A DNA stretch of 64,000 nucleotides from Pseudomonas sp. 6D_7.1_Bac1 (GTDB lineage Bacteria > Pseudomonadota > Gammaproteobacteria > Pseudomonadales > Pseudomonadaceae). The notes under the pieces are model-generated. The model searched no databases. It was not told the DNA's origin and saw only the letters and a list, made by a program, of their open reading frames with translations. A program made the position numbers and the translations under genes. Of this stretch, positions 9,346-18,111 are shown one piece after another (positions within the stretch are counted from its first letter, which is position 1; every line of letters starts with the position of its first letter). The stretch spans positions 1-64,000 of the forward strand of contig NZ_JANLNW010000080.1 in assembly GCF_025465945.1 (NCBI RefSeq). Reading direction: 5' to 3'.

Positions 9346-10167
9346 TCAGACCATCGCCAGTCGATGCTTGCGGGTGGGGGCGCGAAACGCTCGATCAAGC
9401 GCCTGAAGATCTTCAGCATCGAGCTTCAATTCGCCAGCGGCGGCGTTCAACCGCACGTGCTCAGGATGTACGGCTTTGGGGATGGCAATCACGCCGTCCT
9501 GACGCAGCAGCCAGGCCAATGACACCTGAGCCGCAGTGACGTTATGGCGTGCGGCGATCTGCTTGAGTGTCGGCTCGACCAGAAGGCCCCCGGCCTGGGC
9601 AATCGGACAATAAGCCATTAACGGCATGCGCTGTTGCTGGCACCAGGGCAGCAGGTCGAATTCGATGCCGCGCTCCTCGAGGTTGTAGAGCACCTGATTG
9701 GTCGCGCAGGCGTCAGAGGCCAATTCGTGCAGGTCCGCTACATCGAAATTGGACACGCCCCAACGGCCAATCTTGCCGTCCTCGCGCAGGCGTTCGAAGG
9801 CTTCGACGGTTTCTTCGAGGGGAAACTGGCCACGCCAGTGCAGTAAATACAGATCGATGTAGTCGGTGCCCAAACGGCGCAAACTGCGTTCGCAGGCTTG
9901 GGGAATACCGCGATGGCTGGCGTTGTGCGGATAGACCTTGCTGACTAGAAACACCTGATCACGAACACCGGCAATGGCTTCGCCAACCACTTCCTCTGCG
10001 CCACCCTCGGCATACATCTCTGCGGTGTCGATCAGCGTCATTCCCAACTCGATGCCGGTGCGCAATGCGGCGATTTCACGGGTTCGTTGTTGTGGGTCTT
10101 CACCCATGCGCCAGGTTCCCTGACCAATCACAGGGACGGGGACGCCGGCCAGTTCGAGTGTTCGCAT
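9346..10167 (-). CDS. Aldo/keto reductase
   Basis: A 273-residue NADPH-dependent oxidoreductase of the AKR superfamily, predicted to be a TIM barrel. Visible signatures are the catalytic Asp/Tyr segment (IDTAEMYAEGGAEE), the lysine strand (VFLVSKVYPHNAS) with the active-site Lys, the IDLYLLHW strand, and the cofactor-binding GVIAIPKA segment near the C-terminus. The substrate is unknown. The start is the ATG before RTLELAGVPV, with GGAGG in front. A longer frame reaching 10251 lacks a good site. It converges with polB, ending three bases after it. Confidence 0.9.
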   Translation of the reverse strand: MRTLELAGVPVPVIGQGTWRMGEDPQQRTREIAALRTGIELGMTLIDTAEMYAEGGAEEVVGEAIAGVRDQVFLVSKVYPHNASHRGIPQACERSLRRLGTDYIDLYLLHWRGQFPLEETVEAFERLREDGKIGRWGVSNFDVADLHELASDACATNQVLYNLEERGIEFDLLPWCQQQRMPLMAYCPIAQAGGLLVEPTLKQIAARHNVTAAQVSLAWLLRQDGVIAIPKAVHPEHVRLNAAAGELKLDAEDLQALDRAFRAPTRKHRLAMV

Positions 10168-10373
10168 GACAACCTCCAGACGAGACTTGATGAATAGAAA
10201 TTGGGCCGCAGCGAAACCAGGAGGTTCTATCGCACACTCGACGCAATCCATTTCATATATTTAAAAGGAATAAATATCTAGTTATTTATTCCTTTGTTTG
10301 TTTTTCGATCAGGTGCATTTTAGGGGCTCGCACAGCAGTGCTCACGTAGCTCAATTCGACAGGAAGCGTAGTC

Positions 10374-10589
10374 ATGACCATCAAAGCGATCAACGTCCGC
10401 AATCAGTTCAAAGGCATCGTCAAGGAAATCCTGGAAGGACCGGTGGTCTCTGAAGTCGATGTGCAAACCGCCTCCGGCATTGTCACTTCGGTGATTACCA
10501 CGCGCTCGATTCGTGATCTCGAATTGGTGGTGGGCAGCGAGGTCATTGCCTTCGTCAAATCCACCGAGGTGTCGATCGCCAAGCTCTGA
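10374..10589 (+). CDS. Mop-type molybdate-binding TOBE protein (molbindin)
   Basis: A 71-residue protein consisting of a single TOBE/Mop domain, with the typical pattern SARNQFKG-like N-terminus (here NVRNQFKGIV), a VVSEVDVQ strand and the GSEVIAFVKSTEVSI end. Stand-alone Mop proteins bind molybdate (or tungstate) oxyanions in the cytosol as oligomers and store or buffer them. No molybdate transporter genes are adjacent. A GGAAG-like site precedes the ATG. The gene is followed by a large REP palindrome that probably ends its transcript. Confidence 0.9.
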   Translation: MTIKAINVRNQFKGIVKEILEGPVVSEVDVQTASGIVTSVITTRSIRDLELVVGSEVIAFVKSTEVSIAKL

Positions 10590-10630
10590 TGCGTTCAGCA
10601 CCGGGCGTCATGCTTTACGTTTGAACACTA

Positions 10631-10884
10631 AAAAGCCCTGTTGCAGTAATGCCAGTCGGTTAAGAGGAAGGCGCGCTGAATGCCAAACCTGTGGCGAGGG
10701 AGCTTGCTCCCGCTGGGTCGCGAAGCGACCCCAAAATCAGCCACCGCGAGTATTCAGATGGAATGCGAATGCCGGATTACAACCGTTTCGCGGCCGAGCG
10801 GGAGCAAGCTCCCTCGCCACAATTGATCACCAGGCGATAGATTTTCGTTAGCCGACTGGCATTACTGCAGCAGCAGGGTTTTTT
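10631..10884. repeat. Composite REP palindrome with extra outer arms (type B)
   Basis: A roughly 250-base inverted repeat. The inner pair is a REP doublet with core GTGGCGAGGGAGCTTGCTCC and its inverse (about 10690-10730 and 10790-10820). The outer arms carry GCAGTAATGCCAGTCGGTTA (about 10642) and its near-inverse (about 10848-10868), extended by CCCTG/CAGGG. It lies between two convergent genes, where it could end transcription in both directions. A shorter relative with the same AATGCC...GTTAA outer arms is at 50198-50366. Confidence 0.85.
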
Positions 10885-10901
10885 GTGGTGGTGGCCAACC
10901 G

Positions 10902-12023
10902 TCAGTCCAGCGGCTTGACGGGCGCTGCGGTGCTCGCTTCGGTAGTGGCAACCGGTAGCGGCTGATCGACCCATGACATGAACAACTGGTAACCCACCGC
11001 GAGCATCACCGGCCCGGTGAACAGCCCGATAATCCCGCTGGTCAGCATACCGCCCAGGGCGCCGATCAGGATCACCGGCATGGGCACCGCTACGCCACGG
11101 CCCAACAGCATCGGTTTGAGTACATTGTCGGAAAGGCCGGCGAGTATGATCCAGATCGCGAAGATGACCGTTGTCACGCCGACACCGTCCTGGGCAAATA
11201 CGTAGATGGCCACTGGCGCCGTAATCAACAGCGTGGGCAACTGCATGATCCCCAGCAGCAACACCATCAACGCCAGAATGCCCGAGCCCGGAACCCCCAT
11301 GACCACCAGGCCGAGGCCCACCAGAACCATCTGGATAAACGCGATGCCGACTACGCCCTGGGCTACGGTGCGAATGGTCGCGGTACACAGCGAGGCCAGT
11401 TCGGGGCCGCGCTCCGGGCCGGAAATCCGCGAAGCGATGGCCACTGCCGTGCGTTGTCCGTTATCGCCATTGGCCATGATCAGGCCGGCAATGAACAGCG
11501 CCAGCACAAACACCATGATCCCCGCGCCTACGCCAGCCAGTTGGGTCAACACGGTTTTGCTCAAGTCCTTCAGGTGCGGAGCAACCTGGGAAATAGCCCA
11601 GCTCAGGTCCTCGGAGGCGTGAGTCCAGAGTTTGAACAGTGGATCACCGATCAGTGGCCAACTCTGTACGACCGCGGGCGGCGGGGGGATTTCGATATCG
11701 CGGCCCTGTACGGTATGCATGCCGGCCTTGACCGATTCGGCGATCGATTCGCCCAGCAGGCTCAGCGGTGCGATGAGGCAGGCGAGTCCCAGTATCACCA
11801 GAATGATCGCTGCCCAACCGGTCCGGCCACCTAAAGCAGCCGCCAGTTTTTGATTCAGCGGGTAAAGCGTGATCGCCAGAATCACCGACCACAGCACGAT
11901 ATTCATGAAGGGACGGAATATCTGAAAGCAGACCATCACCAGTACTGCAATCATCCCGGCGCGGATCAGCACGTCGAGTAGTTCGCGAGCGTTGTTCAAA
12001 CCCATGATTCGGTTGTTGCTCAT
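10902..12023 (-). CDS. AI-2E family transporter (PerM-like)
   Basis: A 373-residue polytopic membrane protein with about seven to eight helices, including paired N-terminal helices, a large cytoplasmic or periplasmic loop (about 110-190) and the conserved C-terminal block with PTLLITAPVAIYVF and a G-rich LIGALGGMLTSGIIG motif. The family covers putative exporters of autoinducer-2, Na+/H+ antiporters and other small solutes, so the substrate cannot be told from sequence. The start is set at the ATG before SNNRIMGL because GGAG lies nine bases upstream. An ATG two codons earlier is possible. Confidence 0.88.
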   Translation of the reverse strand: MSNNRIMGLNNARELLDVLIRAGMIAVLVMVCFQIFRPFMNIVLWSVILAITLYPLNQKLAAALGGRTGWAAIILVILGLACLIAPLSLLGESIAESVKAGMHTVQGRDIEIPPPPAVVQSWPLIGDPLFKLWTHASEDLSWAISQVAPHLKDLSKTVLTQLAGVGAGIMVFVLALFIAGLIMANGDNGQRTAVAIASRISGPERGPELASLCTATIRTVAQGVVGIAFIQMVLVGLGLVVMGVPGSGILALMVLLLGIMQLPTLLITAPVAIYVFAQDGVGVTTVIFAIWIILAGLSDNVLKPMLLGRGVAVPMPVILIGALGGMLTSGIIGLFTGPVMLAVGYQLFMSWVDQPLPVATTEASTAAPVKPLD

Positions 12024-12100
12024 CTGCATGCACTCCGTGGCTGGCTGCGTGAAGTCTAGACAGCTTTGCTCCGTGCGTCGGGCCAATCATGGTGGGGCCT

Positions 12101-12134
12101 GAAAAGCAAAAAGGGCGCCCGAGGGCGCCCAAAA
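12101..12134 (-). terminator. Rho-independent terminator
   Basis: On the minus strand GGGCGCCC and its inverse form a tight stem with a short CTC loop, followed by TTTTTGCTTTT. It lies 140 bases downstream of the potI stop, oriented to end the potGHI transcript before the AI-2E transporter gene. A second GC hairpin at about 12210-12230 lacks a T-run. Confidence 0.8.
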
Positions 12135-12271
12135 TCACCTTGACCGAGGAGCCAGGTGAGGCCGTTCGTGTCGCTGCAGCGGTGGTAAGGCGCTGCGTGA
12201 ACGGTATTGCGTGGCGCGCCCAAGGGCGCGCCGTTGTCTATTTAGTGCAGTAGCGGTGAAACGCGACGGCG

Positions 12272-13171
12272 TTAAGCCGTCGCACCGATCGGTTGGGTAA
12301 CCGGTCGTTGTGAGTCAGGTTGCTTCCAGGATTCGTTCGCGGTGTGCTCCATGGCTTCCTGGATCGCACGTTTGCGATTGGCTTCAGCCTTGCGACCGAA
12401 GTACCAGACCATGAAGGTCACGATCGAAACGGACAACAGGATCAGGCTGGCCACAGCGTTGATCTCGGGCTTCACGCCCAGACGCACGGCCGAGAACACT
12501 TCCATCGGCAGGGTGGTGGAGCCCGGGCCCGACACGAAGCTCGCCAGCACCAGATCGTCCAGCGACAGGGCAAACGACATCATGCCGCCCGCGGCCAGCG
12601 ATGGCGCGATCATTGGAATGGTGATCAGGAAGAACACCTTCAATGGCCGTGCACCGAGGTCCATGGCCGCCTCTTCGATCGACAGGTCCAGCTCACGCAA
12701 GCGCGCCGACACTACCACCGCCACATAGGCAGCACAGAAGGTGGTGTGGGCGATCCAGATAGTGAAGATGCCACGTTCCTGCGGCCAGCCGATCATCTGC
12801 GCCATGGCCACGAACAGCAGCAACAGCGACAGACCGGTGATCACTTCCGGCATCACCAACGGCGCGGTGACCAGGCCGCCAAACAGTGTGCGACCCTTGA
12901 AACGGGTGACGCGGGTCAGCACGAAGGCGGCGAGTGTGCCCAGCGCTACCGCAGCAATCGAGGTGTAGCAGGCGATTTCCAGTGAGCGTACCACCGAGCC
13001 CATCAGTTGGGTGTTGTCCAGCAGGCCGACGTACCACTTTACCGACCAGCCGCCCCAAACCGTCACCAGTTTCGAGGCGTTGAACGAGTAGATCACCAGA
13101 ATCAGCATCGGCATGTAGATGAACAACAGGCCGAACACCAGCATCATTCTTGAAAATCCGAAACGGTTCAT
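12272..13171 (-). CDS. potI: Polyamine ABC transporter permease (PotI/SpuH type)
   Basis: A 299-residue inner-membrane permease with about six helices. The cytoplasmic EAA loop that contacts the ATPase reads EEAAMDLGARPLKVFFLITIP. Together with PotH it forms the channel of a PotFGHI-type putrescine importer. The ATG at 13171 overlaps the potH stop by four bases (ATGA), with GGAGGGACG upstream, so the long upstream extension in the same frame is rejected. It is the last gene of the potG-potH-potI operon and sits next to the putrescine catabolic genes. Confidence 0.93.
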   Translation of the reverse strand: MNRFGFSRMMLVFGLLFIYMPMLILVIYSFNASKLVTVWGGWSVKWYVGLLDNTQLMGSVVRSLEIACYTSIAAVALGTLAAFVLTRVTRFKGRTLFGGLVTAPLVMPEVITGLSLLLLFVAMAQMIGWPQERGIFTIWIAHTTFCAAYVAVVVSARLRELDLSIEEAAMDLGARPLKVFFLITIPMIAPSLAAGGMMSFALSLDDLVLASFVSGPGSTTLPMEVFSAVRLGVKPEINAVASLILLSVSIVTFMVWYFGRKAEANRKRAIQEAMEHTANESWKQPDSQRPVTQPIGATA

Positions 13172-14082
13172 GCCCGTCCCTCCATCTCTTTGGCTTGGCT
13201 GCGGTTGAACAGGATGATCGGCACAATCAGGATCGCCAGCATCACCACCGCCAACGCGGACGCCACCGGCCAATCGCGGTTGTTGAAGAACTCCTGCCAC
13301 AGCACGCGACCGATCATCAGGGTTTCGGGGCCACCGAGCAGTTCCGGGATCACGAACTCACCCACCACCGGAATGAACACCAGCATGCAACCGGCGATGA
13401 TGCCGTTCTTGGCCAGCGGTACGGTGATTTTCCAGAAGTTGTTGAAGTTGCTTGAACCCAGGTCCGATGCGGCTTCCAGCAGACTCTGGTCATGCTTGAC
13501 CAGGTTGGCGTACAGCGGCAGCACCATGAACGGCAGGTAGGCATACACCACACCGATATAGACCGCGGTGTTGGTGTTGAGGATTTCGATAGGTTCTGAA
13601 ATCAAACCGGTCCACAGCAGGAAGGCGTTGAGCAAGCCGTTATTGCTGAGGATGCCCATCCACGCATACACGCGGATCAGGATCGCCGTCCAGGTCGGCA
13701 TCATGATCAGCAGCAGCAAGACGTTCTGCGCTTCCTTGCTGGCCTTGGAAATCGCGTAGGCCATCGGAAAACCGATCACCAGGCACATGGCCGTGCTGAG
13801 GGCGGCCATTTTCAAGGAGCCCAGATAAGCCGAGATGTACAGCTCATCGTCGCCCAGCATGGCGTAGTTGCCGAGGTTCAACAGCAGCTGAAATTTCTGC
13901 TCAGCGAAGCTGTAGATCTCGGAGTAGGGTGGAATGGCCAAGGCTGCTTCGGAGAAACTGATCTTCATTACCAGGAAAAACGGCAGCATGAAGAACATGA
14001 ACAGCCACAGGAATGGAATACCGATGACAACTTTACGGCCGCTCGGCAAAAACCGTTGGATCTGCTGAGTGAGAGTGTTCAT
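13168..14082 (-). CDS. potH: Polyamine ABC transporter permease (PotH/SpuG type)
   Basis: A 304-residue permease with six predicted helices, beginning with a charged N-terminus and a strong first helix (WLFMFFMLPFFLVM). A long periplasmic loop typical of PotH/PotB proteins follows. The EAA loop reads LLEAASDLGSSNFNNFWKIT. It overlaps both neighbours by four bases (ATGA junctions at 14079-14082 and 13168-13171), indicating translational coupling and fixed stoichiometry. It should pair with PotI and be energised by PotG. Confidence 0.93.
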   Translation of the reverse strand: MNTLTQQIQRFLPSGRKVVIGIPFLWLFMFFMLPFFLVMKISFSEAALAIPPYSEIYSFAEQKFQLLLNLGNYAMLGDDELYISAYLGSLKMAALSTAMCLVIGFPMAYAISKASKEAQNVLLLLIMMPTWTAILIRVYAWMGILSNNGLLNAFLLWTGLISEPIEILNTNTAVYIGVVYAYLPFMVLPLYANLVKHDQSLLEAASDLGSSNFNNFWKITVPLAKNGIIAGCMLVFIPVVGEFVIPELLGGPETLMIGRVLWQEFFNNRDWPVASALAVVMLAILIVPIILFNRSQAKEMEGRA

Positions 14083-15221
14083 GCGCGCAGTACCACGCCG
14101 CTGTCGTCTTCCCACCAGACGTAGACCTGATCGTCCCAGGTTGGGCGGGTGCCACGGCGTTCGGCGTTGGCCATGAACGACTGGACGATCTTGCCGCCAG
14201 GCAGCTCCACGTAAAACACCGAGTGCCCGCCGAGGTAAGCGATGTCATGCACTTTGCCCTGGGACCAGTTGTAACGGGTCTCGGGTTTGAGGGTGCTGAC
14301 CAGCAGTTTTTCCGGGCGGATGGCGTAGGTGATCGACTTGTCTTGCACCGACGTACTCACGCCGTGACCGACGTAGATCTTTTGCTCCAGGTCCGGGCTG
14401 TGAATGATCGCGTGACCTTCCAGATCTTCTACAACGGTGCCGTCGAAGGCGTTCACGTTGCCGATGAACTCGCAGACCATGCGGCTGACCGGCGCTTCAT
14501 AGATGTCGACCGGGCTACCGATCTGGGCGATCCAGCCCAGGTGCATGATCGCGATGCGTTCGGCCATGGTCATGGCCTCTTCCTGGTCGTGGGTCACCAT
14601 GACGCAGGTCACCCCGACGCGCTCGATGATTTGCACCAGTTCGAGTTGCATCTGCGAGCGCAGCTTTTTATCCAGTGCACCCATCGGCTCGTCGAGCAGC
14701 AGCAGTTTCGGCCGCTTGGCCAGCGAACGGGCCAGTGCAACACGCTGACGCTGACCACCGGAGAGTTGATGCGGCTTGCGCTTGGCGTACTGGGTCATGT
14801 GAACCAGTTTGAGCATTTCTTCGACGCGGGCTTCGATTTCACTGGCGGGCAGACGGTCCTGCTTCAGGCCGAAGGCGATGTTCTGCGCCACGGTCATGTG
14901 CGGGAACAGGGCGTAGGACTGGAACATCATATTGATCGGCCGCTCATAGGGCGGCATATCGGTGATGTCCACGCCGTCGAGGTAGATTCGCCCTTCGGTC
15001 GGTCGCTCAAAGCCTGCCAGCATGCGCAGGAGTGTCGATTTGCCGGAACCCGAACCGCCCAGCATGGCGAAGATTTCGCCTTGGTAGATGTCCAGGGATA
15101 CATCGTCTACGGCAACGGTTTCGTCAAACTTCTTGGTTACGCGGTCGACTCTCACCAGAACCTTCTTGGGTTGCTGGTTACCTTCTAGAGTCTTCCTGTA
15201 AATGCTGGAGGCGTTTGCCAT
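14079..15221 (-). CDS. potG: Polyamine ABC transporter ATPase (PotG/SpuF type)
   Basis: A 380-residue ABC ATPase: Walker A GGSGSGKST (about residue 58), Q-loop MMFQSYALFPHMTV, signature LSGGQRQRVALARSLA, Walker B LLLLDEPMGALD, switch His VTHDQEEA, then a C-terminal TOBE regulatory domain (about 290-380). This is the standard layout of polyamine/spermidine importer ATPases. The ATG before ANASSIYRKTL is used, with GGGAG upstream. The frame stays open 60 codons further without support. Unusually, no periplasmic binding-protein gene precedes it. Confidence 0.95.
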   Translation of the reverse strand: MANASSIYRKTLEGNQQPKKVLVRVDRVTKKFDETVAVDDVSLDIYQGEIFAMLGGSGSGKSTLLRMLAGFERPTEGRIYLDGVDITDMPPYERPINMMFQSYALFPHMTVAQNIAFGLKQDRLPASEIEARVEEMLKLVHMTQYAKRKPHQLSGGQRQRVALARSLAKRPKLLLLDEPMGALDKKLRSQMQLELVQIIERVGVTCVMVTHDQEEAMTMAERIAIMHLGWIAQIGSPVDIYEAPVSRMVCEFIGNVNAFDGTVVEDLEGHAIIHSPDLEQKIYVGHGVSTSVQDKSITYAIRPEKLLVSTLKPETRYNWSQGKVHDIAYLGGHSVFYVELPGGKIVQSFMANAERRGTRPTWDDQVYVWWEDDSGVVLRA

Positions 15222-15444
15222 GTGAAACTCCCAACAGGTGTCAGTCGTCGGGCCAATGCGGCCTGACGTAATAGTTGATTGCGAACCCGCACTGAGCAGG
15301 CCTATTCGGCGACGCCTTCCTGGCTGCCGGGTGGTGCTTTTTGTTCTAGCGTTTTGTTGTATTCGTGAATGGCTGGCGCGCAAGGGCGCACCCGCCGGGC
15401 TCACGGGGGCAGTTAAATCGTTGAGTGCTGTTTGAGGTCGTCAG

Positions 15445-16206
15445 TCAGCGCGTATTACGCAGCGCTGCCCGTTGTCGGCACGCATTGCCAAACGCCTGGA
15501 AAATACTCAAGTAGGGAGGGTTGGCCAGGACCTGCCATTCCGGGTGCCATTGCACGCCGAGGGCGAAGGCCTTGCTGTGCTCGACAGAGATCGCCTCGAT
15601 CAGGCCGTCCGGCGCGATGGCTTCCGCCCGCAGGCCAGGTGCCAATCGGTCAATGCCCTGGGCATGGATCGAATTGACCTGGAACGCCAGGGGTAACTCC
15701 AGCGCCTCGAACACCCCGCCCGGTTGCACTGCGACGGCATGGGCCGGCGCGTATTGCATGGCCAGGTCCGGATGGTCCGCTTCGCGGTGATCCAGGTAGC
15801 CGGGGAGTTCGTGGACCTTCTGATGCAGGCTGCCACCGAACGCCACGTTCATTTCCTGGAAGCCCCGGCAGATGCCGAGTACCGGAACGCCCGCCGCAAT
15901 GGCTGCACGTAATAAAGGAAGGGTGGTGGCATCCCGTTGCGGATCGTGATCCGTACCGGGTGCGCTGTCGGGGCCCTGATAGTGGAAGGGTTCCACATTG
16001 GAGGGCGAACCGGTCAGCAGCAAACCGTCCAGATGGGCGAGTAGCTCATCTATTTCGGTCAGATCGCCTAAGGAAGGAATGACCACAGGCAGCCCCAGAG
16101 CCGCGACGCTGACAGCACGCAAGTACTTGTCGCCGCTGACGTGGTAGGGGTGCAGGCCAATCTGTTTGACGCACGCAGTAACGCCGATCAATGGCTTGAG
16201 TGCCAT
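15445..16206 (-). CDS. puuD: Gamma-glutamyl-gamma-aminobutyrate hydrolase
   Basis: A 253-residue class I glutamine-amidotransferase-like hydrolase (peptidase C26). The nucleophile Cys is in LGICRGFQEMN (about residue 114), the catalytic His in GVQWHPEW (about 227). In the Puu/Pau pathway it releases GABA and glutamate from gamma-glutamyl-GABA, the last step of putrescine breakdown. Pseudomonas relatives are named spuA/pauD. The ATG at 16206 follows GAGGTG; an in-frame GTG three codons earlier overlaps that site. It diverges from puuA and may be transcribed with potGHI. Confidence 0.93.
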   Translation of the reverse strand: MALKPLIGVTACVKQIGLHPYHVSGDKYLRAVSVAALGLPVVIPSLGDLTEIDELLAHLDGLLLTGSPSNVEPFHYQGPDSAPGTDHDPQRDATTLPLLRAAIAAGVPVLGICRGFQEMNVAFGGSLHQKVHELPGYLDHREADHPDLAMQYAPAHAVAVQPGGVFEALELPLAFQVNSIHAQGIDRLAPGLRAEAIAPDGLIEAISVEHSKAFALGVQWHPEWQVLANPPYLSIFQAFGNACRQRAALRNTR

Positions 16207-16486
16207 TTTTATCACCTCGAAGTTTCACACTTGAACGAGCTTTTCCGGAGCTTAGCCTTGTTGATTTTAATTAACAACTCTCATGTAAAAAATTCTAAAC
16301 GCCGTACGTCCGATGTTCAGGATTTTTGCTCGCTCAAAGGCTGTGTTGGTACTCGCGTGCCCTGAAAAGGCCCGAAAAATAACGCTGAAAGGTCGAGTGT
16401 TCGCTATTGACTTCACTTTGCCTTTCGGATTGACTGGGCTCGTGAAAGTGCAGTGAACATAATAATTAACAGCTAATAGGTGCATC
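16207..16486. promoter_or_regulatory. Divergent puuD/puuA control region
   Basis: The 280 AT-rich bases between divergent puuD and puuA must hold both promoters. Visible elements include ATTGACT at about 16407 and again at about 16430, and an ACATAATAATTAA segment at about 16457 that could be a -10 region. Regulator sites for PuuR cannot be assigned with confidence, because no clear TGAnnATTnnAATCA-like inverted repeat is seen. Confidence 0.35.
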
Positions 16487-17863
16487 ATGTCGGTCCCTCT
16501 GCGTACCGTTCAACTCAACGAAGCAAACGCATTCCTTAAGAAATATCCTGAGGTTTTGTACGTCGACCTTCTGATTGCGGATATGAACGGTGTGGTGCGC
16601 GGCAAGCGCATCGAGCGCACCAGTCTTCATAAGGTTTACGAAAAAGGCATTAACCTCCCGGCCTCGCTGTTTGCCCTGGATATCAACGGCTCAACAGTGG
16701 AAAGCACCGGCCTGGGTCTGGACATCGGCGACTCCGACCGAATCTGCTACCCGATTCCCGGCACCCTGAGCATCGAGCCTTGGCAGAAGCGCCCCACCGC
16801 GCAACTGTTGATGACCATGCACGAACTCGAAGGCCAGCCGTTCTTCGCCGACCCGCGTGAAGTGCTGGCCAATGTGGTGCGCAAGTTCGACGACATGGGC
16901 CTGACCATCTGCGCCGCGTTCGAGCTGGAGTTCTACCTGATCGACCAGGACAACGTGAACGGTCGTCCGCAGTCGCCACGCTCGCCGGTGTCCGGCAAGC
17001 GTCCGATGTCGACCCAGGTGTACCTGATCGACGATCTGGACGAATACGTCGACTGCCTGCAAGACATTCTGGAAGGCGCGAAAGAGCAGGGCATTCCTGC
17101 CGACGCGATCGTCAAGGAAAGTGCCCCGGCGCAGTTCGAAGTCAACCTGCACCACGTCTCCGACCCGATCAAAGCCTGCGACTACGCGGTCCTGCTCAAG
17201 CGTCTGGTGAAGAACATCGCCTACGACCATGAAATGGACACCACCTTCATGGCCAAGCCGTATCCGGGCCAGGCGGGCAACGGTCTGCACGTACATATTT
17301 CGATCCTTGATAAAGAAGGCAACAACATCTTTGCCAGCGAGGATCCCGAGCAGAACGCCGCACTGCGTCACGCGATCGGCGGTGTGCTCGAGACCCTGCC
17401 GGCGCAGATGGCCTTCCTCTGCCCGAACGTCAACTCCTACCGTCGTTTCGGCGCACAGTTCTACGTGCCGAACTCGCCAAGCTGGGGCATCGACAACCGC
17501 ACTGTTGCGGTCCGCGTGCCCACCGGTTCCGCTGACTCCGTACGCATCGAACACCGCGTTGCCGGCGCCGATGCCAACCCGTACCTGCTGATGGCGTCGG
17601 TTCTGGCCGGTATTCACCATGGTCTGACCAACGAGATCGAGCCAGGCCCACCGGTGGAAGGCAACAGCTACGAACAGAACGAGCAGAGCCTGCCGAACAA
17701 CCTGCGCGATGCACTGCGCGAGCTGGACGACAGCGAAGTCATGGCCAAATACATCGACCCGCTGTACATCGACGTGTTCGTGGCGTGCAAGGAAAGCGAG
17801 CTGGCCGAGTTCGAGAACTCCATCTCGGACCTTGAGTACAACTGGTACTTGCACACGGTCTGA
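16487..17863 (+). CDS. puuA: Gamma-glutamylputrescine synthetase (glutamine synthetase family)
   Basis: A 458-residue member of the GS family, the size of PuuA/SpuB/PauA enzymes. It ligates glutamate to putrescine (or another polyamine or monoamine) with ATP in the cytosol, starting the gamma-glutamylated pathway. GS signatures include the metal-site ELEFYL, the ATP-site GNGLHVHISI and a VRVPTGSADSVRIEHR arginine segment. The N-terminal LLIADMNGVVRGKRI matches amine-ligating members rather than the nitrogen-assimilating GlnA, which has D-x-x-G-x-x-R variants. It faces puuD head to head. Confidence 0.92.
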   Translation: MSVPLRTVQLNEANAFLKKYPEVLYVDLLIADMNGVVRGKRIERTSLHKVYEKGINLPASLFALDINGSTVESTGLGLDIGDSDRICYPIPGTLSIEPWQKRPTAQLLMTMHELEGQPFFADPREVLANVVRKFDDMGLTICAAFELEFYLIDQDNVNGRPQSPRSPVSGKRPMSTQVYLIDDLDEYVDCLQDILEGAKEQGIPADAIVKESAPAQFEVNLHHVSDPIKACDYAVLLKRLVKNIAYDHEMDTTFMAKPYPGQAGNGLHVHISILDKEGNNIFASEDPEQNAALRHAIGGVLETLPAQMAFLCPNVNSYRRFGAQFYVPNSPSWGIDNRTVAVRVPTGSADSVRIEHRVAGADANPYLLMASVLAGIHHGLTNEIEPGPPVEGNSYEQNEQSLPNNLRDALRELDDSEVMAKYIDPLYIDVFVACKESELAEFENSISDLEYNWYLHTV

Positions 17864-17940
17864 CGGCCTGATGTCGGTCATTTAAGGCAGAGAACCTGTG
17901 GGATTGGTGATGTACACAGCGCATGTGTCCACCACCAACC

Positions 17941-18040
17941 CCCTGTGGGAGCGAGCCTGCTCGCGATAGCGGTGGATCAGTCGCCATCAATGTTGAATGT
18001 GATGGCCCCATCGCGAGCAGGCTCGCTCCCACAGGGGGCT
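17941..18040. repeat. REPIN (type A REP doublet)
   Basis: Two inverted REP sequences with core GTGGGAGCGAGCCTGCTCGC and its exact inverse are separated by about 45 bases. They lie between puuA and puuC. This is the type A family of the window, unlike the GTGGCGAGGGAGC family at 10690 and 50235. Confidence 0.9.
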
Positions 18041-18111
18041 GCGGTTTTCTGATTCTTAACTGACGGGCCTTGGTCCAACGACTACTTATTTCTCTGCGTC
18101 GAGTCACAACA

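Noticed and set aside
15222..15404. 60-codon N-terminal extension of potG
   Set aside because: No ribosome site, and family members begin near the MANASS start, which has GGGAG.
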